Assembly (NCBI RefSeq): GCF_000878135.1
Contig: NZ_JXQZ01000041.1
Span: 1 to 61,846 of the forward strand
From: Frigoribacterium sp. MEB024
GTDB lineage: Bacteria > Actinomycetota > Actinomycetes > Actinomycetales > Microbacteriaceae
Length of the DNA: 61,846 bases
Reading direction: 5' to 3'
Positions 1 through 8,210 of the stretch are shown in pieces. The notes below the pieces were generated by a model. It made no database searches and was not told the origin of the DNA. It saw nothing but the letters and a program-made list of their open reading frames with translations. How positions within the stretch are numbered: the first letter of the stretch is position 1; the number at the start of each line of letters is the position of its first letter. Both the position numbers and the translations under genes were made by a program.

Positions 1-40
1 GGGGGCGAGGGGGCGAGGGGGCGAGGGGGCGAGGGGGCGA
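1..40. repeat. Tandem octamer repeat, 5 perfect copies
   Basis: Five exact copies of GGGGGCGA run from the first base of the window and may continue to its left. They lie upstream of the peroxidase gene at 170. No function can be assigned. Confidence 0.9.
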
Positions 41-169
41 CCGTGGGGATGGGACAGGTGGCCGCCGCACAGAGCTCGCGGCGGGACGGGGCTGGAGGGA
101 ACGGCGGCGCGACCGGGCAGGCTCGCGCCGGCGAGCGGACTCGCAGCGGGCGGGCCTACCGTCGGACGC

Positions 170-652
170 ATGACCCTCGACGACATCACCCTGACCACGA
201 TCCGCGGCGAGTCCACCACGTTCGGCGCCTACGCCGACAAGGTCGTGATGGTCGTGAACGTGGCCTCACGCTGCGGCCTCGCCCCTCAGTACGAGAAGCT
301 CGAGGCGCTGCAGAAGCAGTACGGCGAGCAGGGCTTCACGGTGCTGGGGTTTCCCAGCAACCAGTTCTTCCAGGAGCTCTCGAGCGGCGAGGCCATCGAG
401 GAGTACTGCTCGGCGACCTGGGGCGTGACCTTCCCGATGATGGAGAAGGTCAAGGTCAACGGTCGCGGTGAGCACCCGCTCTACACCGAGCTCAAGAAAG
501 CCGCCGACGCCGACGGCAAGGCCGGCCGCGTCAAGTGGAACTTCGAGAAGTTCGTGATCACGCCCGGCGGCGCCGTGCACAGGTTCCGTCCGACGACCGA
601 GCCCGACGCCCCCGAGGTCGTCGCGGTCATCGAGGAGGCGCTGGCCGGCTGA
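170..652 (+). CDS. Glutathione peroxidase family thiol peroxidase
   Basis: Expected to reduce hydroperoxides in the cytoplasm. In actinobacteria, which lack glutathione, members usually use thioredoxin; that is family knowledge, not visible here. The 160-residue length is normal. The peroxidatic cysteine sits in NVASRCGLAP (about residue 35), the conserved glutamine in GFPSNQF (about 68), a possible resolving cysteine in EEYCSATWG, and the WNF motif near 124. Cysteine replaces selenocysteine. The ATG at 170 gives the complete family N-terminus. The gene converges with the signal peptidase-LamG gene, sharing a hairpin at the stop codons. Confidence 0.93.
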   Translation: MTLDDITLTTIRGESTTFGAYADKVVMVVNVASRCGLAPQYEKLEALQKQYGEQGFTVLGFPSNQFFQELSSGEAIEEYCSATWGVTFPMMEKVKVNGRGEHPLYTELKKAADADGKAGRVKWNFEKFVITPGGAVHRFRPTTEPDAPEVVAVIEEALAG

Positions 653-674
653 CCGGGCGGCCGCCGTCGGTCAG
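649..674. terminator. Bidirectional hairpin between convergent genes
   Basis: CTGACCG (649-655) pairs with CGGTCAG (668-674), and the interior GGCGGCCGCC (657-666) is itself self-complementary. It overlaps the stop codons of both convergent genes. There is no clear U-tract, as often in GC-rich actinobacteria. Confidence 0.55.
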
Positions 675-2158
675 CGGCCGGCCGCGTACCGGGCCTGGAC
701 GGCCGAGGCGGTCTGGGCCGAGTTGTTGTAGATCGTCGTGCCGTCGACCGAGCCGACGAAGAAGCCGTTCGTGGGAGCCGAGGGCAGGCCGCCGAGCGGG
801 GCGTAGCCCACGCGCCAGTAACCGGCGGCCGTCTGCACGGTCTTGTTCGTGGTGTCGGTCACGACCGCGACACCGTCGACGTAGACGACCGTGCTCGTGC
901 CCGAGAGGGTGGCGACCACGTGGTGCCAGGCGCCGTCGTTGTACGAGGCCGGGGTCGTCGTGGCCTTGGTCGTGCTCGAGGTGGGGCGCACGCCGAGGGC
1001 GATCTTGCCCGCCGTGGTCAGGTAGAGCGCACGGTCGGCGGTCGTGTTCGTGCCGGTCTGTGCGGCGGTGAACGCGGCCAGGGTCCCTCCGGCGGCGCTG
1101 GTCGTCCGGAACCAGGTCTCGATCGTGAAGGCGGCCTGACCGGTGAGGTTGACCGCCGTCGTGACCTGGCCGGTGCCGTCGAGCTGCAGGTAGGGGCTCT
1201 GGTTGGTGGCGCACGAACCGGCGACGAACGTCGCCCCGCCGCTCAGGGTGCCCACACGGGCGAACGAGCTGCCGTCGGCCGTGGTCGTGCCCGACGTCTC
1301 GTTGTACGGGAAGCCGTACGAGGTCTGCGAGTTGTAGGTGTCCTGCAGGCAGTCGTAGTTCCCGGCACCGAAGCTCGACGTCGGGTTCGCCGTGGGCGCG
1401 GCGAACGCCGCGTGCGCGCCGCCCGAGACGACGAGGGTGAGTGCGAGGCCGCCACCGATCGCTGCCAGGCCGATCGCGCCTCCTGCGGTCCGGAGGCGAC
1501 GGAGGCGCCGCTCGCGTCGGCGCTGCACGCGGCGGCCGGCGGGGACGCTCACCCGCGGCGACGCGGGGCGTTCGTCACGGTCGTCACGCAGCAGGTACCG
1601 GTCGTTGCGGCTGAGCAGGACGACGAGGATCAGCAGTCCGCCGGTGACCAGCAGGTGGCCGTACTGGTGGCCCGCGGCCCAGACGAAGGGTGTTCCGACG
1701 TAGGGAACGCGCAGGAAGCCGACGCCGATGACGGCGCTGCGGTCGATCGGCGTCGAGTCGACGCTCGGGTTGGCGTCGCCCTTGGTGACGATCTGCCCGG
1801 CCTGGCCGTTGTCGTGGTAACGGTGCAGCCGCAGGTGCCCGGCCTGGTCGGGGTCGTCGAAGAGGAGGACCTGACCGCGGTGCACGTCGGACGCCGCCAC
1901 GGGCTTCGCGACGACGACGTCGCCGGGGTGGATGCGGGGCTCCATCGAGCCGGTCATCACGGTGGTCGGGCTCCAGCCGAGGGCGGCGGGGGCGGCCGCG
2001 TAGACCATCAGGCCGAGCAGCGAGTACAACACGACGCGTGACGCGGTGCCGAGGGCCAGGCGCGTCCAGTCGAGCCACGAACGAGAGGCACCCAGGGGCA
2101 CGGTGATCGAGGCCGCGGCTGCGGCGGCGGGCCGTAGCTTCAGGTCGATCGTGCTCAT
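671..2158 (-). CDS. SipW-type signal peptidase I fused to a LamG domain
   Basis: Two-part protein of 495 residues. Residues about 40-185 form an ER/archaeal-type (S26B) signal peptidase: a membrane segment near 41-60, catalytic Ser71 in TGSMEP, His112 in LHRYH in place of the bacterial lysine, the KGDAN box, and a second membrane segment near 165-183. After a basic linker and a third membrane segment (about 228-250), residues about 258-490 look like a LamG/concanavalin-like domain (ETWFRT, GAWHHVVATL, VYVDG). The peptidase should cleave exported proteins at the outer membrane face; the LamG part may bind glycans or tether substrate. The next gene, on the same strand and upstream, encodes a TasA-like protein that is its likely substrate. 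Domain assignments are from pattern recognition. Confidence 0.85.
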   Translation of the reverse strand: MSTIDLKLRPAAAAAASITVPLGASRSWLDWTRLALGTASRVVLYSLLGLMVYAAAPAALGWSPTTVMTGSMEPRIHPGDVVVAKPVAASDVHRGQVLLFDDPDQAGHLRLHRYHDNGQAGQIVTKGDANPSVDSTPIDRSAVIGVGFLRVPYVGTPFVWAAGHQYGHLLVTGGLLILVVLLSRNDRYLLRDDRDERPASPRVSVPAGRRVQRRRERRLRRLRTAGGAIGLAAIGGGLALTLVVSGGAHAAFAAPTANPTSSFGAGNYDCLQDTYNSQTSYGFPYNETSGTTTADGSSFARVGTLSGGATFVAGSCATNQSPYLQLDGTGQVTTAVNLTGQAAFTIETWFRTTSAAGGTLAAFTAAQTGTNTTADRALYLTTAGKIALGVRPTSSTTKATTTPASYNDGAWHHVVATLSGTSTVVYVDGVAVVTDTTNKTVQTAAGYWRVGYAPLGGLPSAPTNGFFVGSVDGTTIYNNSAQTASAVQARYAAGR

Positions 2159-2276
2159 GGGTGCCTCTGCTCGGGGGATGCGGATGATGCGGTGTCGGGC
2201 CGCCTGATGCGGTGGTGCGGTGGTGCGATGCTGCTGCGGTGTCGCCGTGACGCGGGGGTCAGCCGCGGGACGGGCC

Positions 2277-2876
2277 TCAGCTGTTCTGGGCCTCCCAGGT
2301 GAGGCCGAGGCTCGCGGTGCCGCCCTGGGTCGTGTTGGGGGCGGTGTTCGAGACGGTGTAGGTCACCTGGTAGGTGCGGGTCTCGGACGCGGTGCCGGTG
2401 GGGGCCCAGGTGCCGACGCCGTTGGAGTAGTTGGTGTAGCTGGTGCCGAAGGCGGCCAGCGTGCCGCTGTAGAGGCTCGAGCCCGACGAGAGCGGGGTGA
2501 AGCCGGTGCACGAGCCGAAGCCGCCGCCGGTGCCCTGCACGACGCTCAGCGTGATGTTGGACGCGAGGTTGTTGGTCGTGGCGGCGCCCGTGCCGTAGAG
2601 CTTGACGGCCGAGGCGAGCGAGCCGGTGCTGGTGACGGCGATGCAGTTGCTGCCGGTCTGGCCGGGCTTGAGGTTGGTGGCCGTGAAGAGCGCGGTGTTG
2701 CTGTCGTCGTCGGCGAGGGCGACGGTGCCGGCGGTCCAGTTGCTGGTGGGGTTGACCGTGGTCGACGAGAAGGCCGAGTACGACGCCGTCGAGACGACGA
2801 TGCCCGAGGCGACGAGGGCGGCGGGGATGGCGATCCAGGCGGCGATGCGGGCGATGCGGGGCGTGGGACGGGACAT
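2277..2876 (-). CDS. SipW-dependent, TasA/camelysin-like secreted protein
   Basis: Secreted protein of 199 residues. The ATG at 2876 follows a GGAG site at good spacing; an upstream in-frame ATG at 2966 would add 30 residues ahead of the signal and is rejected. A basic N-terminus and hydrophobic stretch (IAAWIAIPAALVASGIVV) are followed by the SAFSSTTVNPTSNW pattern usual just after SipW cleavage sites. The body is Thr/Ser/Asn-rich, beta-type, with two cysteines (IAV and SCTGF regions). It lies directly upstream of the peptidase-LamG gene on the same strand, probably as one operon. Likely a surface or matrix component; the exact role is unknown. Confidence 0.8.
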   Translation of the reverse strand: MSRPTPRIARIAAWIAIPAALVASGIVVSTASYSAFSSTTVNPTSNWTAGTVALADDDSNTALFTATNLKPGQTGSNCIAVTSTGSLASAVKLYGTGAATTNNLASNITLSVVQGTGGGFGSCTGFTPLSSGSSLYSGTLAAFGTSYTNYSNGVGTWAPTGTASETRTYQVTYTVSNTAPNTTQGGTASLGLTWEAQNS

Positions 2877-3001
2877 GGTGTGCTCCAGGGCGAGAGGGTG
2901 GAAGAGGGGGATGTCGGGGGCCACCCCGGCGAGGTGGTTCAGGGGCTTCGCCGGTGAGAAGCTCACCTCCCGAACCGTTCTGGTTTCGAGTGGTCGTTGT
3001 T

Positions 3002-3041
3002 CTCAAGTGGTACGACAGTCAAATTACTTGGAACTTGAGAG
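3002..3041. promoter_or_regulatory. Inverted repeat, candidate MarR operator
   Basis: Perfect 8-bp arms TCTCAAGT (3002-3009) and ACTTGAGA (3034-3041) lie in the AT-richer divergent space between the TasA-like gene and the MarR gene. Position and symmetry suggest an autoregulatory site that could also control the secreted protein operon. This is inference. Confidence 0.45.
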
Positions 3042-3153
3042 GCACGCAAGGCGAACCATGTCCCCAGTGGTGGGGGTGTCACGATCGTCGAGATTCTTGT
3101 TGACTGAGCCGGTGCCATGGACGGCACGCCCACACGCGTCACGGAGGACCCTC

Positions 3154-3702
3154 TTGTTCGTCTCCCCACCCCGGGCCGACCCCGGCCTCACCCCCGAGCC
3201 CGGCCTCGCGCCCAGCCCCGGCCTCACCCCCGACCCCGGCCTCGCCCCCGGCGACCTCGGCCGCCTGCTCGACTCGTTCCGCCTGCTGATGCTGAACCAC
3301 TCGCGCGTGCTCGACCACCAGGGCGACCTCTTCGGCCTGGGCGACACCGACATCCGGTTCCTCTTCTACGTGTGGGCCACCGGCGACCTGGTCACCCCCA
3401 AGCGCGCGGCCGAGCACCTCGACCTGTCGTCGGGTGCGATGACCAACCTCGTCGACCGTCTCGTCGACGCCGGGCACCTCGACCGGCGGCGCAACCCCGA
3501 CGACCGCCGCAGCGTCATCGTCAGCCGCACGCCGCGCGGCGTGGAGGTCACCACCGCCATCGCGAGCGCCTACGCCGCCGCGTTCGCCGAGGTCGTGCCG
3601 GCGTCGGGACACGGCGCCCTCGCCGACACGCTGCTCGACCTCGGCCGGGCGTTCGACCGCCACGGCGTCGGCGCCGTCGACGCTCCCCACGCCGCCGCCT
3701 GA
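3154..3702 (+). CDS. MarR family transcriptional regulator
   Basis: Winged-helix DNA-binding repressor of 182 residues. The TTG at 3154 is chosen because GGAGG lies 6 nt upstream (3143-3147); an in-frame GTG at 3112 lacks such a site. Residues 8-32 contain a Pro-rich run of four P-G-L-[T/A]-P repeats, unusual for the family, and could be a flexible arm. The MarR fold follows: helices around RLLDSFRLLMLN, the recognition helix in LSSGAMTNLVDRLVDAGHL, and the wing with DDRRSVIVSRTPRG. It is divergent from the TasA-like/signal peptidase pair, which it may regulate. Confidence 0.85.
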   Translation: MFVSPPRADPGLTPEPGLAPSPGLTPDPGLAPGDLGRLLDSFRLLMLNHSRVLDHQGDLFGLGDTDIRFLFYVWATGDLVTPKRAAEHLDLSSGAMTNLVDRLVDAGHLDRRRNPDDRRSVIVSRTPRGVEVTTAIASAYAAAFAEVVPASGHGALADTLLDLGRAFDRHGVGAVDAPHAAA

Positions 3703-3733
3703 CCGGCCTCGGCCGCGGCGCCGGGCGCCAGAA

Positions 3734-3791
3734 CGGGCGAGTCCGTGACGGACGGGCGAGCGCGACGGCCCGTCGACGACGAACTCGCCCG
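3734..3791. terminator. Nested hairpin between convergent genes
   Basis: Outer arms CGGGCGAGTCCGT (3734-3746) and ACGAACTCGCCCG (3779-3791) pair with one mismatch. Inner arms GACGGGC (3751-3757) and GCCCGTC (3768-3774) pair perfectly. It sits between the MarR gene and the convergent nuclease gene and probably terminates both. Confidence 0.6.
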
Positions 3792-3817
3792 CCCTGGCCA
3801 CAGGTCGCGGCCGCGGC

Positions 3818-4657
3818 CTACGGGATGAGGCGGCGCAGGCGTGCGGCGTCGGCCAGGTCGGCCCGGAAGCGGTCGAGCGTCGACAGCGTGTAGAGCCCGT
3901 CGATCTGCTGGTCGACCCAGAGCTGGTGGATGCGCTTGAGGTCGGCCTGGCGGCTCTTCCAGCCGATGCCGTCGATCACGGCCATGACGGTCTGTCGCGG
4001 CAGCCGGACGTCGGCCATCTCCTCGATCTCGCGCACGGCGTCGGTCAGCTTCGAGCCGGTCGAGTCGAACCCCTTCGCGGCGACCACGATCGCGGGCTCC
4101 TCCGCCGAGGGGATCACGAGGTCGCACGGCGCCGTGCGGTTCGCCCGACCGGTGAACCTCGTCCGCGTGCCGCAGGCGAGTCCGAGGTCGCGGGCGATGG
4201 CCTCGATCTCGTCCTCGAGCCTCCGCCCCGACACCCCGGCCCGGATCGCCGACGCCCGCGTGCCGGCCCGGGCCGACAGCAGGTCGCCGAAGTCGTACGT
4301 GCGGTGCCGCTGCGACGCGACGAGGCGCACGAGCTCGAACTCGTCGTCGAGGTGGGCGACCAGCTCGTCGGCTCGCCCCCGCGCGAGCGTCAGCCAGCTC
4401 GGGGTGTCGAAGGCGTGCCGCAGCGAGTTGCGCAGCTTTTCCTGCGACAGCCCGACGGCCAGGCCGAGGGCGGGCACCCACGCCGGGTGCTGCCGGGTCC
4501 ACTCGGCCAGGTGGTCGCGGTCGACGACGGGCAGCTCGCCGAGGCTCGCCGCGGCCCGGCCGAGGTCGGTCGCCGCCGCCGAGGGGGCCGTGGGGTCGAC
4601 GTGCGGGGTCATGCGGCCGAGCGACGCCACGTACTCGTCGAAGGTGGGGATCGTCAC
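3818..4657 (-). CDS. DpnII-like type II restriction endonuclease
   Basis: Predicted DNA-cleaving partner of the adjacent adenine methylase; 279 residues. The GTG at 4657 has a GGGAGGGA site just upstream, inside the end of the methylase gene, whose stop is 2 nt away, so the two are translationally coupled. Recognisable elements are DLVIP (Asp179), the core AAKGFDSTGSK (193-203) and the DpnII-type block IDGIGWKSRQADL (228-240) followed by IDGLYTL. The PD-(D/E)xK signature reads A193-A194-K195: the position normally holding the metal-binding acidic residue appears to be Ala. Either another acid substitutes or activity is lost. Family call fairly firm; target sequence unknown. Confidence 0.72.
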   Translation of the reverse strand: MTIPTFDEYVASLGRMTPHVDPTAPSAAATDLGRAAASLGELPVVDRDHLAEWTRQHPAWVPALGLAVGLSQEKLRNSLRHAFDTPSWLTLARGRADELVAHLDDEFELVRLVASQRHRTYDFGDLLSARAGTRASAIRAGVSGRRLEDEIEAIARDLGLACGTRTRFTGRANRTAPCDLVIPSAEEPAIVVAAKGFDSTGSKLTDAVREIEEMADVRLPRQTVMAVIDGIGWKSRQADLKRIHQLWVDQQIDGLYTLSTLDRFRADLADAARLRRLIP

Positions 4658-4659
4658 GG

Positions 4660-5805
4660 TCAGTCCCTCCCGACGAACACGTACTCGGTGGCCGCCGTGC
4701 GGGTCGCCGTGCGGTGCGTGCCGAAGCTGTAGGTGTGGTCGACCACGCGCACCTCGACGTGCGGCTTGACCGTGCGCATCAGCTGCTCGATGCGCTCGCG
4801 GCTCGGCACGGCGTTCGACGAGTACGACAGCACGAGCGCCCCCGCGTCGGAGAACTGCTCGAAGGTGCGCACGAGGGCGTCGTCGACCGTCCGCGGGTAG
4901 GCGAACGGCGTGAACAGCTTGGCGATCTTCTTGGTCTTGGTCTCGGTCATGATCGTCTGCCCCCGCCAGTACACGGCGAGCCCCTGCAGGAAGTGGTACC
5001 GCTTCATGTAGTCGGCGTCGTCCCGAGGAGGCGCGTAGGGCGGATCGAGGTACACCAGGTCGGCGGGCGGTCGCCTCAGATCGGCCACGTCGCCCTCGAC
5101 GGCCTCGTGCGCGAGGCCGTCGTCGAACACGGTCGCGCCGTAGGCCCGGACGGCCGCCCGGAACTGCTCGGCCATGGTCATCCGCAGGTCGCGGCGCCCG
5201 TCGTCGTACCGCGCGCCCGTGAAGGTGAAGACGCCCCGGGGCTGCTTGCGCGCCGCGGCGAGCACGAGGCCGGCGATCGCCAGGTCGCGCTCGGCGCCGT
5301 CGAGCCGGTCGACGTGCGACCAGGCCGAGTCGAGGAACGCCCGGTCGTCGGCCGAGAAGAACACGCCGTCGAAGGTGCGGCGCACGACGTCGCGGTCGTC
5401 GGCGGGCGGGCCGCAGATCTCGTCGACGAGGTCGTCCGACAGCGTCGTCGACCCGTTGACGACGGAGGCGCGGGCGATGACCGCGGGGAACGCCAGGAAG
5501 TCGTTGCTCACGACCCGGCGACCCTCCGCCTTCATCAGGTACGAGACGACGCCCGACCCGCTGAAGGCGTCGATCGCGGTCGCGGGCCGCACCGCGCCTC
5601 CTTCGCCTTCGGGGTCGTCGGCCGACACGGGCGCGACGCTCGAGAAGACGTCGTGCAGCACGGGCAGAAGCGCGTACTTCGAGCCCATGTAGCGCAGGCG
5701 GGGGAAGGCCGCGACGCGGGCGGGCACGGAGGCAGCCACGGGGGCGGCGGCCTCGCTCGCGACGGAGGGCACGAGCTCGACGGTCACCGGGCAAGTCTGC
5801 CGCAC
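4660..5805 (-). CDS. D12-class (Dam-like) DNA adenine N6-methyltransferase
   Basis: Transfers a methyl group from S-adenosylmethionine to adenine in DNA and should protect host sites from the neighbouring nuclease. 381 residues. It shows the class-alpha order: YMGSK (39-43), the AdoMet-binding DAFSGSG (79-85), a target-recognition region, and catalytic DPPY (254-257). The GTG at 5805 follows the kinase stop by a single base, implying coupled translation; GTG at 5787 is an alternative. The middle gene of a three-gene minus-strand operon with the kinase and the nuclease. D12 enzymes often act on GATC, but specificity cannot be read here. Confidence 0.9.
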   Translation of the reverse strand: MRQTCPVTVELVPSVASEAAAPVAASVPARVAAFPRLRYMGSKYALLPVLHDVFSSVAPVSADDPEGEGGAVRPATAIDAFSGSGVVSYLMKAEGRRVVSNDFLAFPAVIARASVVNGSTTLSDDLVDEICGPPADDRDVVRRTFDGVFFSADDRAFLDSAWSHVDRLDGAERDLAIAGLVLAAARKQPRGVFTFTGARYDDGRRDLRMTMAEQFRAAVRAYGATVFDDGLAHEAVEGDVADLRRPPADLVYLDPPYAPPRDDADYMKRYHFLQGLAVYWRGQTIMTETKTKKIAKLFTPFAYPRTVDDALVRTFEQFSDAGALVLSYSSNAVPSRERIEQLMRTVKPHVEVRVVDHTYSFGTHRTATRTAATEYVFVGRD

Positions 5806-5806
5806 G

Positions 5807-7258
5807 TCAGCGGTCGGACGGGCTCCGGGTGCGGGAGTCGAGGTCGACGCGCTCGGCGTGCGGGACGCTGCCGGTGGTCGTGCCGGCGATCCGCAGGCTC
5901 TCTTGTCGCAGCTCGAGCTGGGCGACGACCAGCGCCGCGAGGTCGGCGAGGTTGGCGACCTGCTCGTCGCTGGCCGTGCCCGGCTCGCGACCGATCACCG
6001 AGAGGGTGCCGATCGTGTGGCCGTCGCGCCGGGTGAGGGGCACGCTGACGTAGAACCGCATGCCGAGCGGACCGGTGACCAGCGGGCTCGATGCCACACG
6101 ACGGTCGGTGGCGGCATCTTCGATGACCAGCGGTTCGGACGAGTGGACGGCCCCGAGCGAGAGGTCGATGTGCCGGGCGATGTCGCCCACGGCCGGGTCG
6201 TAGTGGGTCGTGAACCACGTGCGGTCGTCGTCGATGACGGTCGCCAGGGCGATGGGCGCCGAGAACAGGCGGGCCGCCATGGCGGTGACGCGGTCGAGCG
6301 CCTCGTTGGGCAGGGTGTCGAGCACCTCGCTGTGGTCGAACGGCTCGGTGTCGCCCCCGCGCATCGAGCCGTCGCCGGTCGACAGGTCGCCCACGGCGTC
6401 GCGGTGCTCGGTCGTCTCGGTGATGACCACGTCGCGCATCATCGCGACGAGCTCGGCCCGCGTCGGCCGTTGCGCGGGATCGCGGCTGGTCATGGCGCGC
6501 AGGGCGTGCCGCCAGTGCTCGGGCAGGGGCTCGGGCAGCACCGGGTCGCGCGACAGCCGGGCGACGGCGGACTCGACGAGCGATCCCGGGAACTCGCGCC
6601 GGCGGGTGAAGCACTGCAGCAGCACGAGGCCGAGGCTGTAGACGTCGCTCGGGGGGCCGACCTCGCCACCCACGGCCTGCTCGGGGCTGAGGTACGCGGC
6701 GGTGCCGGTGGTGACCCCCTCGGCGGTGAGTCGTTCGACGTCCTCGGTGAGGGCGATGCCGAAGTCGGCGAGCTTGGCCCGGGCACGGGCGGCCTCGTGG
6801 TCGCCGTAGTCGACGAGCAGGATGTTCGACGGCTTGATGTCACGGTGCACGACCGAGTGGCCGTGGATGTAGTCGAGCGCCTCGGCCATGTCGTAGCCGA
6901 TCTCGGCGATGTGTCGCGCGGCGAGCGCTCCGTGCCGCAGACGGTCTTCGAGGTTGAGCCCGGCGATCAGCGGCATCACGAGGAATCGCTGGGGACCGTT
7001 CGGCCCCTGCTCGACCCCCGCGTCGAAGAGACCGACGAGGCCGTGGTGCTCGAGGCTCGACAGCACGCCGAGCTCGGCTTCTTGTCGGGCCGGGTCGACC
7101 ATCGCACTGTGGAAGACCTTGATCGCGACGGTGCGGTTGAGGCTCTCGTCGACGGCCTTGTAGACGGTCGCCATGCCACCCCGGCCCACGACGGACTGCA
7201 GGCGGTAGCGCTCGGCGAGGACGCGATCGAGCGCGTCGTCCTGCTGTGGCGCGGCCAT
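5807..7258 (-). CDS. Ser/Thr protein kinase with C-terminal GAF domain
   Basis: Cytoplasmic Hanks-type kinase of 483 residues. The ATG at 7258 is preceded by GGGGGAGG. The kinase domain spans about 15-280: glycine loop GRGGMATVY (25-33), ATP-binding Lys47, HRDIKPSN (138-145), DFG (165-167) and SPEQA. No transmembrane or PASTA segment follows, unlike PknB. Residues about 310-450 resemble a GAF sensor (FDHSEVLDTLPNEALDRVTAMAA, FYVSVPLTRRDGHTIGTLSV). It precedes the methylase by one base, so it probably senses a small molecule or redox state and is co-expressed with the restriction-modification pair. Whether it phosphorylates them is inference. Confidence 0.92.
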   Translation of the reverse strand: MAAPQQDDALDRVLAERYRLQSVVGRGGMATVYKAVDESLNRTVAIKVFHSAMVDPARQEAELGVLSSLEHHGLVGLFDAGVEQGPNGPQRFLVMPLIAGLNLEDRLRHGALAARHIAEIGYDMAEALDYIHGHSVVHRDIKPSNILLVDYGDHEAARARAKLADFGIALTEDVERLTAEGVTTGTAAYLSPEQAVGGEVGPPSDVYSLGLVLLQCFTRRREFPGSLVESAVARLSRDPVLPEPLPEHWRHALRAMTSRDPAQRPTRAELVAMMRDVVITETTEHRDAVGDLSTGDGSMRGGDTEPFDHSEVLDTLPNEALDRVTAMAARLFSAPIALATVIDDDRTWFTTHYDPAVGDIARHIDLSLGAVHSSEPLVIEDAATDRRVASSPLVTGPLGMRFYVSVPLTRRDGHTIGTLSVIGREPGTASDEQVANLADLAALVVAQLELRQESLRIAGTTTGSVPHAERVDLDSRTRSPSDR

Positions 7259-7459
7259 CGCCTCCCCCTCGTGACTGGTGTGGGGTCCATCCTGTCGCAT
7301 GCGGGGCGATCTCGTGACGGTCCGGCGGATGACGATCGCATCACGACGAGGTCACGCCCACCGCCCGGGGACCCAGGCGCGAGCGGACCGGACCTTGCGA
7401 TGCCCTGGGAGAACGCCGTCGTCGGGAAGGCATCGGGCGGGCCATCGGTTGCGTTGCGC

Positions 7460-8110
7460 ATGACAACCTACGGAATCATCGGAGCAGGCAACATCGGCAG
7501 CCAGGTCGCCCGGGCGGTCATCGCCCACGGGCACGACGTCGTGATCAGCAACTCGCGCGGGCCCGAGACCCTCGCCGACCTCGTGGCCGACCTCGGCCCG
7601 AAGGCCCGGGCCGCCACGGCGACCGAGGCCGGTACGGCAGGCGACGTGGTCGTCGTCACCGTCCCCCTCAAGAACGTCGACCAGGTGCCGGTCGAGCCGC
7701 TCGCCGGCAAGACCGTGATCGACACGAACAACTACTACTTCGAGCGCGACGGTCACATCACCGCGCTCGACGAGGGCACCGACACGACCGCCGAGATGCT
7801 GCAGCGCCACCTGCCGACCAGCACGGTCGTCAAGGGCTTCAACCACATCCCGGCCGCCGACATCACGACCGACACCGCCCCGGCCGGCACCCCCGACCGC
7901 CGCGCCCTGGCCACGTCGAGCGACTCGCCCGAGGCCGTCGCCCTGATGACCGACCTCTACGACGAGCTCGGCTTCGACACCGTCGACGTCAGCCCGCTGT
8001 CCGAGAGCTGGCGCGTCGAGCGCGACCGTCCGGCCTACGTCGTGCGCCAGACGAAGGACGAGCTCGTCGCCAACCTCGCGAAGGCGAACCGGGTGCCGCA
8101 GGCCTCCTGA
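7460..8110 (+). CDS. NADPH-dependent F420 reductase-like oxidoreductase
   Basis: Rossmann-fold protein of 216 residues from ATG 7460. The N-terminal GIIGAGNIGSQVARA dinucleotide fingerprint, VVISNSRGPETL and VVVVTVPLKN match the F420-oxidoreductase/ProC-like family. The middle has DTNNYYFERDG and KGFNHIPAADI, typical of actinobacterial stand-alone members that may reduce F420 or another cofactor. Divergent from the kinase operon; ends ahead of a strong hairpin. Confidence 0.85.
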   Translation: MTTYGIIGAGNIGSQVARAVIAHGHDVVISNSRGPETLADLVADLGPKARAATATEAGTAGDVVVVTVPLKNVDQVPVEPLAGKTVIDTNNYYFERDGHITALDEGTDTTAEMLQRHLPTSTVVKGFNHIPAADITTDTAPAGTPDRRALATSSDSPEAVALMTDLYDELGFDTVDVSPLSESWRVERDRPAYVVRQTKDELVANLAKANRVPQAS

Positions 8111-8141
8111 CCCGGCCGGGCGGTGACGCCGCCCGACGAAC

Positions 8142-8175
8142 GCGACCCGCGCCTCCTGCAGGAGGCGCGGGTCGC
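8142..8175. terminator. Perfect 17-bp stem terminator hairpin
   Basis: The 34-nt segment centred on CTGCAG between 8158 and 8159 is perfectly self-complementary (17 bp each arm) and lies between two convergent genes. A bidirectional terminator is the simplest reading. Confidence 0.8.
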
Positions 8176-8210
8176 GTCGTTCGTGGAGGTGTCGGCGGCC
8201 TCGCGACCGG

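Noticed and set aside
1-62. Possible start of a coding frame within the GGGGGCGA repeats.
   Set aside because: The frame from 49 gives a low-complexity Arg-rich translation that overlaps the peroxidase gene in another frame; typical GC-rich shadow.
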